From: a virus
Strand: one strand, 5' to 3'
Virus record (IMG/VR): IMGVR_UViG_3300009509_000046
Coordinates: 1-52,133 of that record
Length of the DNA stretch: 52,133 nt
The first letter of the stretch is position 1. Every line of letters begins with the position of its first letter. Both the position numbers and the translations under genes were made by a program. Positions 6,068-14,315 of the stretch are shown one piece after another. The notes beneath the pieces were generated by a model. That model saw only the letters and a list, made by a program, of their open reading frames with translations. It had not been told where the DNA came from and did not search any database.

Positions 6068-6501
6068 TGGTAACAAAGCAAGAATTTCTGGAGACGTGGA
6101 GCAAACTCGGAGTGATGCTATCGGAGCTGATACCAAACAACATAAATGTAGTCTCGGCCCCGGAAAACAACACAGTTGTAGTAAACATGGATGAACCTGA
6201 CAAAATCTGTGGTCGGAGCAAGGCTGTTGCAGCTCCGGCAAAGGCCGAAGTGCCCACTCCCGGCCCGGTCCGGGACGGCGAAGGCCGCGTTGTGCGGATT
6301 TCCACCCAAAAAAGTGATGAGGGCTACGACCCAGAGATACACCTGAACCAGAACCTGCGAATCACCTGCGACGGCAAGTTGATACCGACAGCCCACACCG
6401 CCGACACACGCTTGGGCACTGTCTGGTACTATGAAAAGAACGCCAGGGGACGAATTGAGACCAAGACAGCCGTAGGAAAAGTAGAAATTCATGGAATGTA
6501 G
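6067..6501 (+). CDS. Hypothetical protein, 144 aa
   Basis: Start coupled (TGATG). An N-terminal helix (KQEFLETWSKLGVMLSELIP) leads to a proline/charge-rich linker (APAKAEVPTPGPVRDGEGR) and a C-terminal strand-rich part ending TKTAVGKVEIHGM. It is the last gene before the terminase promoter. No known domain recognised. Confidence 0.6.
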   Translation: MVTKQEFLETWSKLGVMLSELIPNNINVVSAPENNTVVVNMDEPDKICGRSKAVAAPAKAEVPTPGPVRDGEGRVVRISTQKSDEGYDPEIHLNQNLRITCDGKLIPTAHTADTRLGTVWYYEKNARGRIETKTAVGKVEIHGM

Positions 6502-6512
6502 TGGATTTTAGC

Positions 6513-6541
6513 TTGACTTTTTAAGCGATATGTCCTATAAT
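6513..6541 (+). promoter_or_regulatory. Sigma70-type promoter before the terminase genes
   Basis: TTGACT (6513-6518), 17-bp spacer, TATAAT (6536-6541). Transcription should begin near 6548, only about 3 bases before ATG 6551, implying a leaderless or nearly leaderless mRNA for the small terminase. Confidence 0.85.
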
Positions 6542-6550
6542 TGGGGCATA

Positions 6551-7087
6551 ATGAGCCGTGTGCCCGTTAAAATTGATGAGAACGCTAAATTACCGGCGTT
6601 GCCTGAGATTAGTGAGGCTCAGATAGAGCTGTACCTTGCTTATCTGGAGACATCCGGTCGAAAGAGATACTCTGCAATTATGGCGGGCGTAGATCCTGGT
6701 CGTATGGTGTACCGTATGAATAATGACTCGGATCTAAAAGAGCGTGAGATGTTTGCATTGCAAGGTTATGCGGAGCTTGTTGACGCCGCTGTCCATGATC
6801 GAGCTATCAATGGAGTGTCACGCGGTGTCTATTATAAAGGCGAGCGAATTGCAACTGAACGTCACTATAGTGACCAACTCCTCATCTTGCTCGCAAAGGC
6901 TACGAACCCGAAGTATCGGGAACATCTATCCGTTGACGCGAACGTCAAGGCAGGCGTTCTCGTTGTTCAAACTTCCTTGGACCCTGACGATTGGGAGAAA
7001 CAATATGGTGGAATGCGAATTGACCAAAGCCGGATTGACAGTGTATGTTCGGAGCCAAGTCAAGCCGAGCAGCAAAATGATGGCTGA
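6551..7087 (+). CDS. Terminase small subunit
   Basis: Placed directly before the large terminase. The 178-residue protein has an N-terminal helical DNA-binding-like part (SEAQIELYLAYLETSGRKRY, then SAIMAGVDPGRMVYRMNND), resembling small terminase helix-turn-helix domains in which cells 'learn' a phage end, followed by helices EMFALQGYAELVDAAVHDRA. It would bind the packaging site and regulate the large subunit. The start is chosen at ATG 6551 because the promoter -10 covers the in-frame region upstream. Identity rests on position and general architecture. Confidence 0.75.
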   Translation: MSRVPVKIDENAKLPALPEISEAQIELYLAYLETSGRKRYSAIMAGVDPGRMVYRMNNDSDLKEREMFALQGYAELVDAAVHDRAINGVSRGVYYKGERIATERHYSDQLLILLAKATNPKYREHLSVDANVKAGVLVVQTSLDPDDWEKQYGGMRIDQSRIDSVCSEPSQAEQQNDG

Positions 7088-7346
7088 GTGTGGTTTCAAG
7101 AAAGATTTGGCTATCGTGGCAGCGGGAACACTTGCCGAAGAATTGAATAAGAGGTTTGGTGACACACTGAGTCCAAGCTTGTGTGCGAAAGCTGTTGCGG
7201 CGTTCATTGCAAAGCCGATGGGTATTAACTGTGGCTCATGTGGTTGGCGAACAGCGGGAACAAAGCACTGTACGCAACGTGATTGTAAAACAAGTGACAC
7301 TGACCAGTGTGACCTTTATCGTCACCTACACAAGATGACAATATGA
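7005..7346 (+). CDS. Cysteine-rich hypothetical protein between terminase genes, 113 aa
   Basis: ATG 7005 has GGGAG about eight bases upstream, at the cost of an 83-base overlap with the small terminase; ATG 7077/7080 would reduce the overlap. The second half has GINCGSCGWRTAGTKHCTQR then DCKTSDTDQCDLY, a probable metal-binding cluster. The N-terminal half contains FKKDLAIVAAGTLAEELNKR helices. The stop overlaps the large terminase start (ATGA). Role unknown; it may assist packaging or be an unrelated moron. Confidence 0.6.
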   Translation: MVECELTKAGLTVYVRSQVKPSSKMMAECGFKKDLAIVAAGTLAEELNKRFGDTLSPSLCAKAVAAFIAKPMGINCGSCGWRTAGTKHCTQRDCKTSDTDQCDLYRHLHKMTI

Positions 7347-8851
7347 GTCAGAAGGTTGAATGGCGACTAAATGAGATGGGCGTACTTACCGCGTTTATCG
7401 ACGGGACGCCCGCGATATGGTTTCCTCAACCTGGAAGCCAAGAGGCATTGTTGCGTTGTCCTATTTTTGAATGTCTCTTGGCAGGCAACCGAGGCGGTGG
7501 AAAGACCGACGTGTTGTTGATGGACTTCGCACAACATATTGGCCGTGGCTTTGGTGAAGAATGGAAAGGTATTCTATTTCGGCGTACCTTCCCTGAGCTT
7601 GATGATGTGATTGGAAAGTCACTCAAATGGTTCAAGAAGATATGGCCTGGAGCGGACTACAATAAACAAGCGAAAACTTGGACGTGGCCGACTGGTGAGT
7701 CACTGAAATTCAGACACATCATTCGACCGAACGAGTATTGGAATTATCACGGCCACTCATATCCCTGGATAGGATTTGAAGAATTGACAACATGGCCTAA
7801 CTCAGAATGTTATACACCGCTGTTCTCGCTTAGCCGATCTACGCATCCGGTTGTGGCGAAGCTCTGTCGTGTTCGTGCCACTACAAATCCCTACGGCCCA
7901 GGGCATAACTGGGTAAAGAAACGGTTCAGATTACCGATGGCACCGGGCATGTTGATTGGCGAAGTCATAAAGGATCTCCGAACAGGTATCAGAGAAGATG
8001 AACGCGAGAAACCTCGCGTTGCTATTCGCAGCTCATTGGCTGAAAATAAGATTCTACTCTTGGCGGACCCAGGCTATGTCAACACACTTCGAGTTGCTGC
8101 CCGCAATCCGCAAGAGCTGGCGGCGTGGATTGAAGGCTCGTGGGACATTACCTCTGGTGGTATGTTTGACGACCTCTGGAGTGAAAAAATCCATGTTATC
8201 CCAAATATCCCATATTTCCTACTTAGGAAATCAGGCTGGTTTATGAATCGTGCGTATGACCACGGCCAGTCAAAACCGTTCGCTGTTGGATGGTGGGCTG
8301 AATCTAACGGAACGCCGATCCAGATTTTCGGCAAGCAATATGGTCAAGTCAGAGGTGATTTGTTCTTGTTTGATGAACTGTACGGCATGGGTAAAGAGGA
8401 TAATAAGGGCTTGAACATGACTGCTGGTCAAATTGCCCAGAGAATCCGAGAAAAAGAAGCTGATATGGGGTTACGTGGTAGAATTAAACGTGGTCCTGCT
8501 GATAATCAGATCTTCTCAAAATATGATGGTGTCAAGACTGTAGCAGGTGACATGAAAAAAGAAGGTGTCTATTGGGACACAGTTGATAAGTCGGCTGGAT
8601 CTCGTATTCAAGGCTGGCAGCAAATAAGAACACGACTCCAGGGAGCAATACCGGCGATAGAAGGTCCGCGAGAAACTCCAGGGATCTTTGTGTGTGAACG
8701 ATGTACCCATAACAGAAGAACGGTTCCTTGTCTGTCACGAGACGATAAGAATCTCGACGATGTCAACACAGAAGCAGAAGATCACTGTGGTGACATGTGG
8801 AGATATCGTTTAAGATGGACGCGGCGTTCAATTATTCAAAGGAAGTGGTGA
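7343..8851 (+). CDS. terL: Terminase large subunit (ATPase and nuclease)
   Basis: The 502-residue protein has the packaging ATPase signature: Walker A GNRGGGKT at residues 48-55, a Walker B-like WIGFEE at 142-147, and TTNPYGPGHNWVK as the coupling motif. The C-terminal half holds a RNase H-like nuclease region: NRAYDHGQSKPFAVGWWAE (first Asp), LFLFDELYGMG and RGPADNQIF (later acidic residues). It cuts concatemers and drives DNA into the prohead through the portal encoded next. Length is normal for the family. Confidence 0.95.
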   Translation: MSQKVEWRLNEMGVLTAFIDGTPAIWFPQPGSQEALLRCPIFECLLAGNRGGGKTDVLLMDFAQHIGRGFGEEWKGILFRRTFPELDDVIGKSLKWFKKIWPGADYNKQAKTWTWPTGESLKFRHIIRPNEYWNYHGHSYPWIGFEELTTWPNSECYTPLFSLSRSTHPVVAKLCRVRATTNPYGPGHNWVKKRFRLPMAPGMLIGEVIKDLRTGIREDEREKPRVAIRSSLAENKILLLADPGYVNTLRVAARNPQELAAWIEGSWDITSGGMFDDLWSEKIHVIPNIPYFLLRKSGWFMNRAYDHGQSKPFAVGWWAESNGTPIQIFGKQYGQVRGDLFLFDELYGMGKEDNKGLNMTAGQIAQRIREKEADMGLRGRIKRGPADNQIFSKYDGVKTVAGDMKKEGVYWDTVDKSAGSRIQGWQQIRTRLQGAIPAIEGPRETPGIFVCERCTHNRRTVPCLSRDDKNLDDVNTEAEDHCGDMWRYRLRWTRRSIIQRKW

Positions 8852-8852
8852 A

Positions 8853-10274
8853 ATGGCTAAATCAAAGGAAGCGACAGTAGCTACGACAAGCTTGGCTTAT
8901 CAAGCGATGGAGAATCGCTGGTGGAAGATGGAAACTCTACTCAACGGCACTGAGGCTATGCGAGAAGCTGGTGAAGATATGGCCCCAAAGCATGAGCACG
9001 AATCGCAAGTTAATTACGACGACCGGATCGGCAGCAATGTACTATTTAATATGACCGACCTTACGCTTAGAACGTGGGTTGGGCGACCGTTCGGTTCAAA
9101 GATCACATACACTGATGATTTTTCAGCTCATCTAAAACCATTGATGGAAGATGTTGATCTTAACGGAAATAACATGGACGTCTTTGCACGTCATTGGTTC
9201 CGTCAAGGTGTTGCGAAATCTTTCAGTCACGTGCTTGTCGAGTTTCCTCGTGTTGAAACAGCAGATTATATTCGCACGCTTGCTGATGATGAAGCTCAGA
9301 ACATTCGTCCCTACCTTGTCCACATTCAACCTGAACAGTTGATCTTTGCACTCGCTGATCGTGTAAATGGTAAGGAAGTATTGACACATATTCGTATTCA
9401 AGAAGATGTTGTGACACTTGCTGGATGGGAAGAAGTCATTACCACACAAATTCGAGTCCTTGAATTAGATATGGTGAACATTGGCTCTAATGAGGAGCCG
9501 AATTTTGTTCAGAAAGTGCGAGTTGACATCTATCAACAGGATGAAAAAGAAAACTGGATCGTCATGGAAACGTGGTGGATGGATATCGACTTTATTCCAC
9601 TCGTGACATTCTACGCTGACCGTCAAGCATTTATGATCGGAAGATCGCCACTGGATGATCTTGCTGATCTAAATATACGTCACTGGCAGTCTATGTCGGA
9701 TCAAATTTCGATCCTAACCGTTGCCCGGTTCCCAATGCTCGCTTGTTCTGGTGGTGATGATGAGGAAGGTCATCTTGTGATAGGGCCTAAAGAGTGGTTA
9801 TACACTCCCGACCCCCAGGCGAAGTTTTACTATGTTGAGCACAAAGGTGCTGCCATTGAAGCCGGAAGTAAAGATCTTGCAGACCTCGAAAAGAGGATGC
9901 AGTCTTACGGAGCTGAATTTACGAAGGATCGTCCTGACCGTGAATCTGCTTCTGCAAGAAATCTTGATACGACCGAAGCTACGTCACCGCTTCAGGATGT
10001 TGTTTATCGGTTCAATGATGCGATGAATTATGCGTTGTGGATGATGTCTGTTTGGATGAACAAAGACCACACAGGTAAAGCAGCCGTTCCTACCGAATTC
10101 ACATCACCCGAAGCGATGGAATTACAGACGCTATACAACACGTGGCAGATTGGAGGCATCGATACAAAAGACTATCTGAAAGAATTACAACGTCGTGGTG
10201 TACTGTCCGAGGAATTCGTAAATTTCTCGAACGCAACCCGTAACCCTGATAAGGAGCAAGAAGATGAAGTTTGA
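8853..10274 (+). CDS. Portal protein (DUF4055-like)
   Basis: Starts one base after the terminase stop. The 473-residue sequence contains KHEHESQVNYDDRIGSNV, then LFNMTDLTLRTWVGRPF, a stretch typical of DUF4055-type phage portal proteins, and conserved late segments (LADLNIRHWQSMSDQISIL, SARNLDTTEATSPL). It would form the dodecameric vertex ring that binds terminase and neck proteins. The 3' end overlaps the next gene by 11 bases. Confidence 0.85.
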   Translation: MAKSKEATVATTSLAYQAMENRWWKMETLLNGTEAMREAGEDMAPKHEHESQVNYDDRIGSNVLFNMTDLTLRTWVGRPFGSKITYTDDFSAHLKPLMEDVDLNGNNMDVFARHWFRQGVAKSFSHVLVEFPRVETADYIRTLADDEAQNIRPYLVHIQPEQLIFALADRVNGKEVLTHIRIQEDVVTLAGWEEVITTQIRVLELDMVNIGSNEEPNFVQKVRVDIYQQDEKENWIVMETWWMDIDFIPLVTFYADRQAFMIGRSPLDDLADLNIRHWQSMSDQISILTVARFPMLACSGGDDEEGHLVIGPKEWLYTPDPQAKFYYVEHKGAAIEAGSKDLADLEKRMQSYGAEFTKDRPDRESASARNLDTTEATSPLQDVVYRFNDAMNYALWMMSVWMNKDHTGKAAVPTEFTSPEAMELQTLYNTWQIGGIDTKDYLKELQRRGVLSEEFVNFSNATRNPDKEQEDEV

Positions 10275-11073
10275 TTTTACCAAGAACAGGACAGTGGCAA
10301 CGCTTGACGGCGTGCCGGAAAACTTCCGAGCCTTCTACGAGCAAGCCGAAGGCGAGGATGGGTTCAATCTCAAGACTGACGCCGTCACCACCGCCGCCGT
10401 CGCCGCAATCTCTGGGCTTAACAGGTCACTGACAGCGGCAAGGGCCGATGTTGAAGCGGCCAAGAAGACCAACACTGCCGATCTTTCGGCTTTGAGTGCT
10501 TATGGCACGACAATCGAGGAGATTGCTGCCGGTGTTGAGAAAAAGGTCACTGAGTTGACCGAGCAGAAAGATTACAATCAGAGAAGTGTGTCCGAGCGGA
10601 TTTCGCAGATCCAAAAAGAGCACACTGCCGCGATCCAGAAGCTGACCACTGACAAGGATGCAGAGATCTCCGCGAAAGACGAGACTCTCCACAACTATAT
10701 GCTCGATCAGTCTGTGACCCAGGCGGCTCAGACGTGGCCCGGCCTCAATCCGGTCTTGGTTGCTCCGTTCGCACGGAAGCAGATGGCTGTCAAGCAAATT
10801 GACGACCAAGTTCGTGTGGTTGTGCTCGGCAACGACGGCGAGGCTCGCTATTCAAAGCTGCCAGAACGTGCCGGGGAACTGATGCGGCCTGATGAGTTGC
10901 TGGCAGAAATGTCAGAACAGGCCGATTACAAGCAGCTTTTCCCCTCAAAGCAGGCTGTTCAGGGCGGCGGAGCACAGACTGCCCGCGTGCCGGTAGGCGT
11001 CCGCAGGACCGACGCAACGGCGAAGATGACCCCAGCCCAGAAGATTACCGCTGGGCTGAACGCGAAAAAGTAG
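10264..11073 (+). CDS. Scaffold-like head protein
   Basis: Lies between portal and major capsid protein, the usual scaffold position. The 269-residue product is helical and Ala/Lys/Glu-rich in the middle (ARADVEAAKKTNTADLSALS, KKVTELTEQKDYN, LTTDKDAEISAKDETLHNYM), consistent with a coiled-coil scaffold. The N-terminus (MKFDFTKNRTVATLDGVP) and a basic C-terminus (TDATAKMTPAQKITAGLNAKK trimmed to its last helix) would contact capsid. No protease motif was found. ATG 10264 follows AAGGAGCAAG. Confidence 0.75.
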   Translation: MKFDFTKNRTVATLDGVPENFRAFYEQAEGEDGFNLKTDAVTTAAVAAISGLNRSLTAARADVEAAKKTNTADLSALSAYGTTIEEIAAGVEKKVTELTEQKDYNQRSVSERISQIQKEHTAAIQKLTTDKDAEISAKDETLHNYMLDQSVTQAAQTWPGLNPVLVAPFARKQMAVKQIDDQVRVVVLGNDGEARYSKLPERAGELMRPDELLAEMSEQADYKQLFPSKQAVQGGGAQTARVPVGVRRTDATAKMTPAQKITAGLNAKK

Positions 11074-11084
11074 AAAAATTTTTC

Positions 11085-11121
11085 ATCGGACCCGGATTTC
11101 TTATTGACTTCCGGGTCCGAT
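11085..11121. promoter_or_regulatory. 12-bp perfect inverted repeat flanking the capsid promoter -35
   Basis: ATCGGACCCGGA (11085-11096) pairs exactly with TCCGGGTCCGAT (11110-11121) across 13 bases. The -35 hexamer is in the loop, and the right arm fills part of the spacer. Each arm carries the GTCCGAT core of the left-end array, and the right arm extends to GTCCGATAA. It looks like an operator for a dimeric protein, or an RNA hairpin closing the upstream transcript; no U-tract follows. Confidence 0.7.
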
Positions 11122-11132
11122 AATGTTATAAT
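11104..11132 (+). promoter_or_regulatory. Strong sigma70-type promoter for the major capsid gene
   Basis: TTGACT (11104-11109), 17-bp spacer, TATAAT (11127-11132). Transcription near 11139 would give a 5' leader of about 105 bases before the capsid gene, allowing capsid to be made in excess over the upstream genes. Confidence 0.9.
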
Positions 11133-11138
11133 ACCATA

Positions 11139-11244
11139 GTTGAAAAGTGAATAGCACTTGGCAAGAGCGACTCTTACCGGGACCGCGATGGTCTTCAAAT
11201 GTGCTGATTGAAGATGAAACGTAACCCGAAAAAGGAGACGAAAA
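11139..11244 (+). promoter_or_regulatory. Structured 5' leader of the capsid mRNA
   Basis: Three short stems are visible: AAGAG/CTCTT (11163-11167 with 11171-11175), GACC/GGTC (11181-11184 with 11190-11193) and TCTTCAA/TTGAAGA (11192-11198 with 11208-11214). The last two share bases, so they are partly exclusive. The leader ends in AAAAAGGAGACGAAAA before ATG 11245. It may tune capsid expression or stability. Confidence 0.45.
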
Positions 11245-12153
11245 ATGGCATCTGTTACTCTTGCTGAATCCGCAAAACTGGCTCAGGACACGCTTGTGTC
11301 GGGTCTGATTGAGTCCATCATCACTGTGAACCACATGTTCCAGTTGCTTCCGTTCGAGGGTATCGACGGCAACGCACTGGCCTACAACCGCGAGAACGCA
11401 CTTGGTGACATTCAGAGAGCTACCGTTGGTGATACAATCACCGCGAAGGCTGCTGCAACCTTCACCGCAGTGACCAGCTCCCTGACCAAAATCCTCGGCG
11501 ATGCTGAGGTCGATGGCTTGATTCAGGCCACTCGTTCGGCTGTCAACGATGTCCAGATCGCTTCAAAGGCGAAAAGTGCTGGTCGTGATTATCAGGATCA
11601 GCTCGTCAACGGCGACGGCACTGGTAATTCGTTCGAGGGGATGTTGTCCCTTTGTGCGACCGGTCAGTATGCCACGACTGGGGCGGACGGCTCGAACCTG
11701 AGCTTCACCATCTTGGACGAAATGCTTGATCTCGTGGTTGCCAAAGATGGCGACGTGGATTTCATCGTCATGCACGCTCGGACTATCCGGTCGTACAAAG
11801 TTCTGCTCAGGGCACTCGGCGGTGTCACGATGCAGGAAGTTTATGAGCTGCCCAGCGGCAAGAACGTTCCGGCGTACTCCGGTGTCCCGATTCTTCGGAA
11901 CGACTACATTCCGATCAATCAGACGAAGGGTGCTGGAACCAACTGCACCACGATCTTCGCCGGTTGCTTTGATGACGGCGATATGAAAACTGGCTTACTC
12001 GGCTTGACGGCCCGCAATGCCTACGGTCTGCACGTTGTTGATGTTGGTGAGAGCGAAGACAAAGACGAGCATATCTACCGCATAAAGTGGTACTGTGGCT
12101 TGGCTTTGTTCAGTGAGCTGGCCTTGGCCGGTGCTGACGGCATCCTCGACTAA
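11245..12153 (+). CDS. Major capsid protein
   Basis: Identified by position after the scaffold, its own strong promoter, strong Shine-Dalgarno (AAAGGAG) and terminator. The 302-residue sequence starts MASVTLAESAKLAQDTLVSG, has an extended loop segment (ENALGDIQRATVGDTITA) and an internal helix-rich part, then VYELPSGKNVPAYSGVPILR, typical of HK97-fold capsid proteins. The G-P-I-L-R-ND pattern before the C-terminal strand is familiar from that fold. Hundreds of copies would build the head. Confidence 0.9.
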   Translation: MASVTLAESAKLAQDTLVSGLIESIITVNHMFQLLPFEGIDGNALAYNRENALGDIQRATVGDTITAKAAATFTAVTSSLTKILGDAEVDGLIQATRSAVNDVQIASKAKSAGRDYQDQLVNGDGTGNSFEGMLSLCATGQYATTGADGSNLSFTILDEMLDLVVAKDGDVDFIVMHARTIRSYKVLLRALGGVTMQEVYELPSGKNVPAYSGVPILRNDYIPINQTKGAGTNCTTIFAGCFDDGDMKTGLLGLTARNAYGLHVVDVGESEDKDEHIYRIKWYCGLALFSELALAGADGILD

Positions 12154-12171
12154 GCTCGAATGAAACAGGCT

Positions 12172-12193
12172 GAGGGAGTTTTCGGACTCCCTC
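12172..12193 (+). terminator. Hairpin terminator after the capsid gene
   Basis: GAGGGAGT (12172-12179) and ACTCCCTC (12186-12193) close over TTTCGG. A weakly T-rich tail (GTCTGATTTTA) follows. It probably reduces read-through from the strong capsid promoter into the neck genes. Confidence 0.7.
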
Positions 12194-12236
12194 GTCTGAT
12201 TTTATCAATCTCTTATAAGTAAAGAAGGAGTTTTTC

Positions 12237-12800
12237 ATGTCTATTTATCATTGTGTTTTAGATGGTGCTGGCGGACACACACTTCGTAATGGCATCAATT
12301 CAGCTATCGTCGTTGCCAATTCGGTTGCCGACGCGAAGCAAGTCTTGAAAGCTGCGATGGGACTTCCTACCGATGGTGCTTGGTCTGGTGCTACTGTTAC
12401 AGCACTTACCGAGGGTACGGACCTTGAGGGTTGGCGTGCTCGTATTACCATTAAGGATACAAGTGGTGACGTTGTTGAACGAGTAACAGTTACTGGTGCG
12501 GCCAGTGCAGATTTCGATGCGATTGCTGCGTTGCTGGTTACGGCATTGAATGCTACCGCAAGCATTGCAGGTGCTGCGTATGCAACGCCGAATCTAACGA
12601 TTGCAGAGACCACCGATGGTCTTGGCGATCATACGGTCGAAGTCGCATTGTTACCACCGACGACTTGGGACAACCCCGCGATTGAGTTGGCGTCGTTGTT
12701 TGGCACGATCACGCATGAGGGTTCGTCTGGCGACGCTTTGGCTGTTGTTATGATTGATATCAGTATGCCGGAAGTGAAATACGAAATCGGCACCAAATAA
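12237..12800 (+). CDS. Structural protein of unknown role, 187 aa
   Basis: ATG 12237 follows AAGAAGGAG. The sequence is low in charged residues and rich in A, T, V and G with alternating strands (SGATVTALTEGTDLEGWRAR, TIKDTSGDVVERVTVTGAAS), as in virion proteins. The start MSIYHCVLDGAGGHT and the regular helix ADAKQVLKAAMG suggest a head decoration or tail-related beta protein. It sits between capsid and connector genes with hairpins on both sides. Family not recognised. Confidence 0.65.
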   Translation: MSIYHCVLDGAGGHTLRNGINSAIVVANSVADAKQVLKAAMGLPTDGAWSGATVTALTEGTDLEGWRARITIKDTSGDVVERVTVTGAASADFDAIAALLVTALNATASIAGAAYATPNLTIAETTDGLGDHTVEVALLPPTTWDNPAIELASLFGTITHEGSSGDALAVVMIDISMPEVKYEIGTK

Positions 12801-12815
12801 CAAAGTTGATGATGG

Positions 12816-12843
12816 TATGTCCGAGTGACATCCCTCGGACATA
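12816..12843 (+). terminator. Intergenic hairpin, probable weak terminator
   Basis: TATGTCCGAG (12816-12825) and CTCGGACATA (12834-12843) pair perfectly over an 8-base loop. The tail TCCTCTCTTTT is only partly T-rich. The stem carries GTCCGA, the first part of the left-end motif, though without TAA. Confidence 0.6.
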
Positions 12844-12865
12844 TCCTCTCTTTTAGGAGAACGCA

Positions 12866-13333
12866 ATGCAACTGCAAACAATCCGAATGACCCTGACAGG
12901 TGGACTTAAAGACAAGACGATTGTGTTGAACAAACGGCAATTCGTAGATGGAGTTTGCGAAATTTCCGTGCCTCCGGCTCAGCTCGGTGGATTGATTCGA
13001 TATTTTCAGCGAGGCTATCAAGTCCAGATCTCCGGCTTGGATACGCCAGTGCAAGCCGTGGTGGAACCAGAACGAAAAGACAACAACGCTATCCGCGAAG
13101 ATGACTCGGCGGTTATGACCAAGCAACAGGAAGTTGATGTTGAGGATGGTGTTGAAAAACCAAGTGATAGGCAGGCCGCAATCATAGCCGCTGTCAACTG
13201 CATCGACAAGGAAAAGTGGGTTGAGCAGGATACAAACCCACATCCAAAGGTAAAGGATGTGGCAACACTCATGGAAGATCCGACAATAACCAAAGACGAA
13301 ATTTGTGAGGTCATCGAGAAGTGGCTTTCGTAG
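12866..13333 (+). CDS. Head-associated hypothetical protein, 155 aa
   Basis: ATG 12866 follows TTAGGAGAACGCA. The N-terminal part (QTIRMTLTGGLKDKTIVLNK) is strand-rich. After an acidic linker the C-terminus has HPKVKDVATLMEDPTITKDE and EVIEKWLS, resembling the small helical domains found at the ends of phage head proteins and used for docking. It overlaps the connector gene by 13 bases. Role is inferred only from position. Confidence 0.65.
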   Translation: MQLQTIRMTLTGGLKDKTIVLNKRQFVDGVCEISVPPAQLGGLIRYFQRGYQVQISGLDTPVQAVVEPERKDNNAIREDDSAVMTKQQEVDVEDGVEKPSDRQAAIIAAVNCIDKEKWVEQDTNPHPKVKDVATLMEDPTITKDEICEVIEKWLS

Positions 13334-13842
13334 TACAAGATCCTGATGCTCCTACAAGTGATGCTAACGCATATATCACTATACAGGAATTCAAAGATTA
13401 TCACGATGATCGAGGTAATGGGTACACCGCTACAGATACGGAAATCGAACAGGCGATTGTCAGGGCAACGGATTATATAGACACCAGATGGACGTTCGCG
13501 GGCAGTCGGCAGGACGCGGATCAATCCACTGAATGCCCGCGATCTGGTGTCTACGATCTGCAAACTGGCTGGGAAGTTTATGGCTACCCAGACGAGCTGA
13601 AAGAAGCTTGTGCTGAGTATGCAATGCCAGCACTGTCTGGCTCACTGTATCCGGTGTCAAACATCGACACTTCTGGGCAAAACGTCAAGAGGTATAGAAG
13701 AAAAGCCGATGTGATTGAACGAGAAATTGAGTTTTTTGCTGCGGGCAGTAAGATCGCGTGGTTGAAGTATCCTCTGGCCGATGGGAAAATGAAAGCAACG
13801 AAACTTTTAATGTCCCAAAGACGAACTTTGGGAAGGAGTTAA
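13321..13842 (+). CDS. Head-tail connector (DnaT-like phage family)
   Basis: Start GTG 13321, overlapping the previous gene. The 173-residue sequence has the layout of the phage connector family annotated DnaT-like: DANAYITIQEFKDYHDDRG, the helix EIEQAIVRATDYIDTRW, a conserved TECPRSGVYD and DELKEACAEYAMPALSG. Such proteins form the ring under the portal. The C-terminus is basic. It is not expected to bind ssDNA despite the family name. Confidence 0.8.
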   Translation: MAFVVQDPDAPTSDANAYITIQEFKDYHDDRGNGYTATDTEIEQAIVRATDYIDTRWTFAGSRQDADQSTECPRSGVYDLQTGWEVYGYPDELKEACAEYAMPALSGSLYPVSNIDTSGQNVKRYRRKADVIEREIEFFAAGSKIAWLKYPLADGKMKATKLLMSQRRTLGRS

Positions 13843-13845
13843 ATT

Positions 13846-14241
13846 ATGGGAAGCTTTGGAAATTATTGGGAAGACGAGATTCTGGATCACGTGTTCAATA
13901 AGGGTGCCTACACAGCCCCGACGATCTACGTTGGTTTGAGCACCGCCGACCCTACCGATGACGGCACTGGCTTGGCTGAGCCTTCTGGCAACGGTTATGC
14001 TCGCGTCACGACCGCCGCAGTTGACTGGAATGCGTCCAGCGGTGGAGCTATCGACAATGCTAACGCGGTGACATTCCCCCAGGCCAGTGGCTCGTGGGGC
14101 ACAGTCAGTCACTTTGCGTTGTTCGATGCAAGCTCAGGCGGCAATATGCTCGCTCACGGCTCTCTGGGCACTCCCCAAGCAATCGTGGCAGGCAACACGC
14201 CGAGCTTCGCGGCTGGAGCACTTGACGTATCACTCGACTAA
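13846..14241 (+). CDS. Virion protein, paralogue of the gene at 25965
   Basis: The 131-residue protein starts MGSFGNYWEDEILDHVFNKG and has GNGYARVTTAAVDW, VTFPQASGSWGTVSHFALFD and SSGGNMLAHGSLG. The same order of motifs (SGYARV, VTWPQATG-QGT-SH-GIFDA, SGGNFLG) occurs in the 128-residue gene at 25965. This family of short beta-rich proteins recurs in phage structural regions and may be a decoration, neck or fibre subunit. The Shine-Dalgarno is GGAAGGAG. A terminator follows. Confidence 0.75.
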   Translation: MGSFGNYWEDEILDHVFNKGAYTAPTIYVGLSTADPTDDGTGLAEPSGNGYARVTTAAVDWNASSGGAIDNANAVTFPQASGSWGTVSHFALFDASSGGNMLAHGSLGTPQAIVAGNTPSFAAGALDVSLD

Positions 14242-14268
14242 TCGCTGGGACAGATGTTTTGAAATTAA

Positions 14269-14297
14269 GGCTCCCGGCGTATATCGGGAGCCGTTTT
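14269..14297 (+). terminator. Rho-independent terminator
   Basis: GGCTCCCG (14269-14276) pairs with CGGGAGCC (14285-14292) over 8 bases, followed by GTTTTCTT. It ends the transcription unit before the two fibre-like genes. Confidence 0.8.
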
Positions 14298-14315
14298 CTT
14301 ATCTGTGAGGTAATC

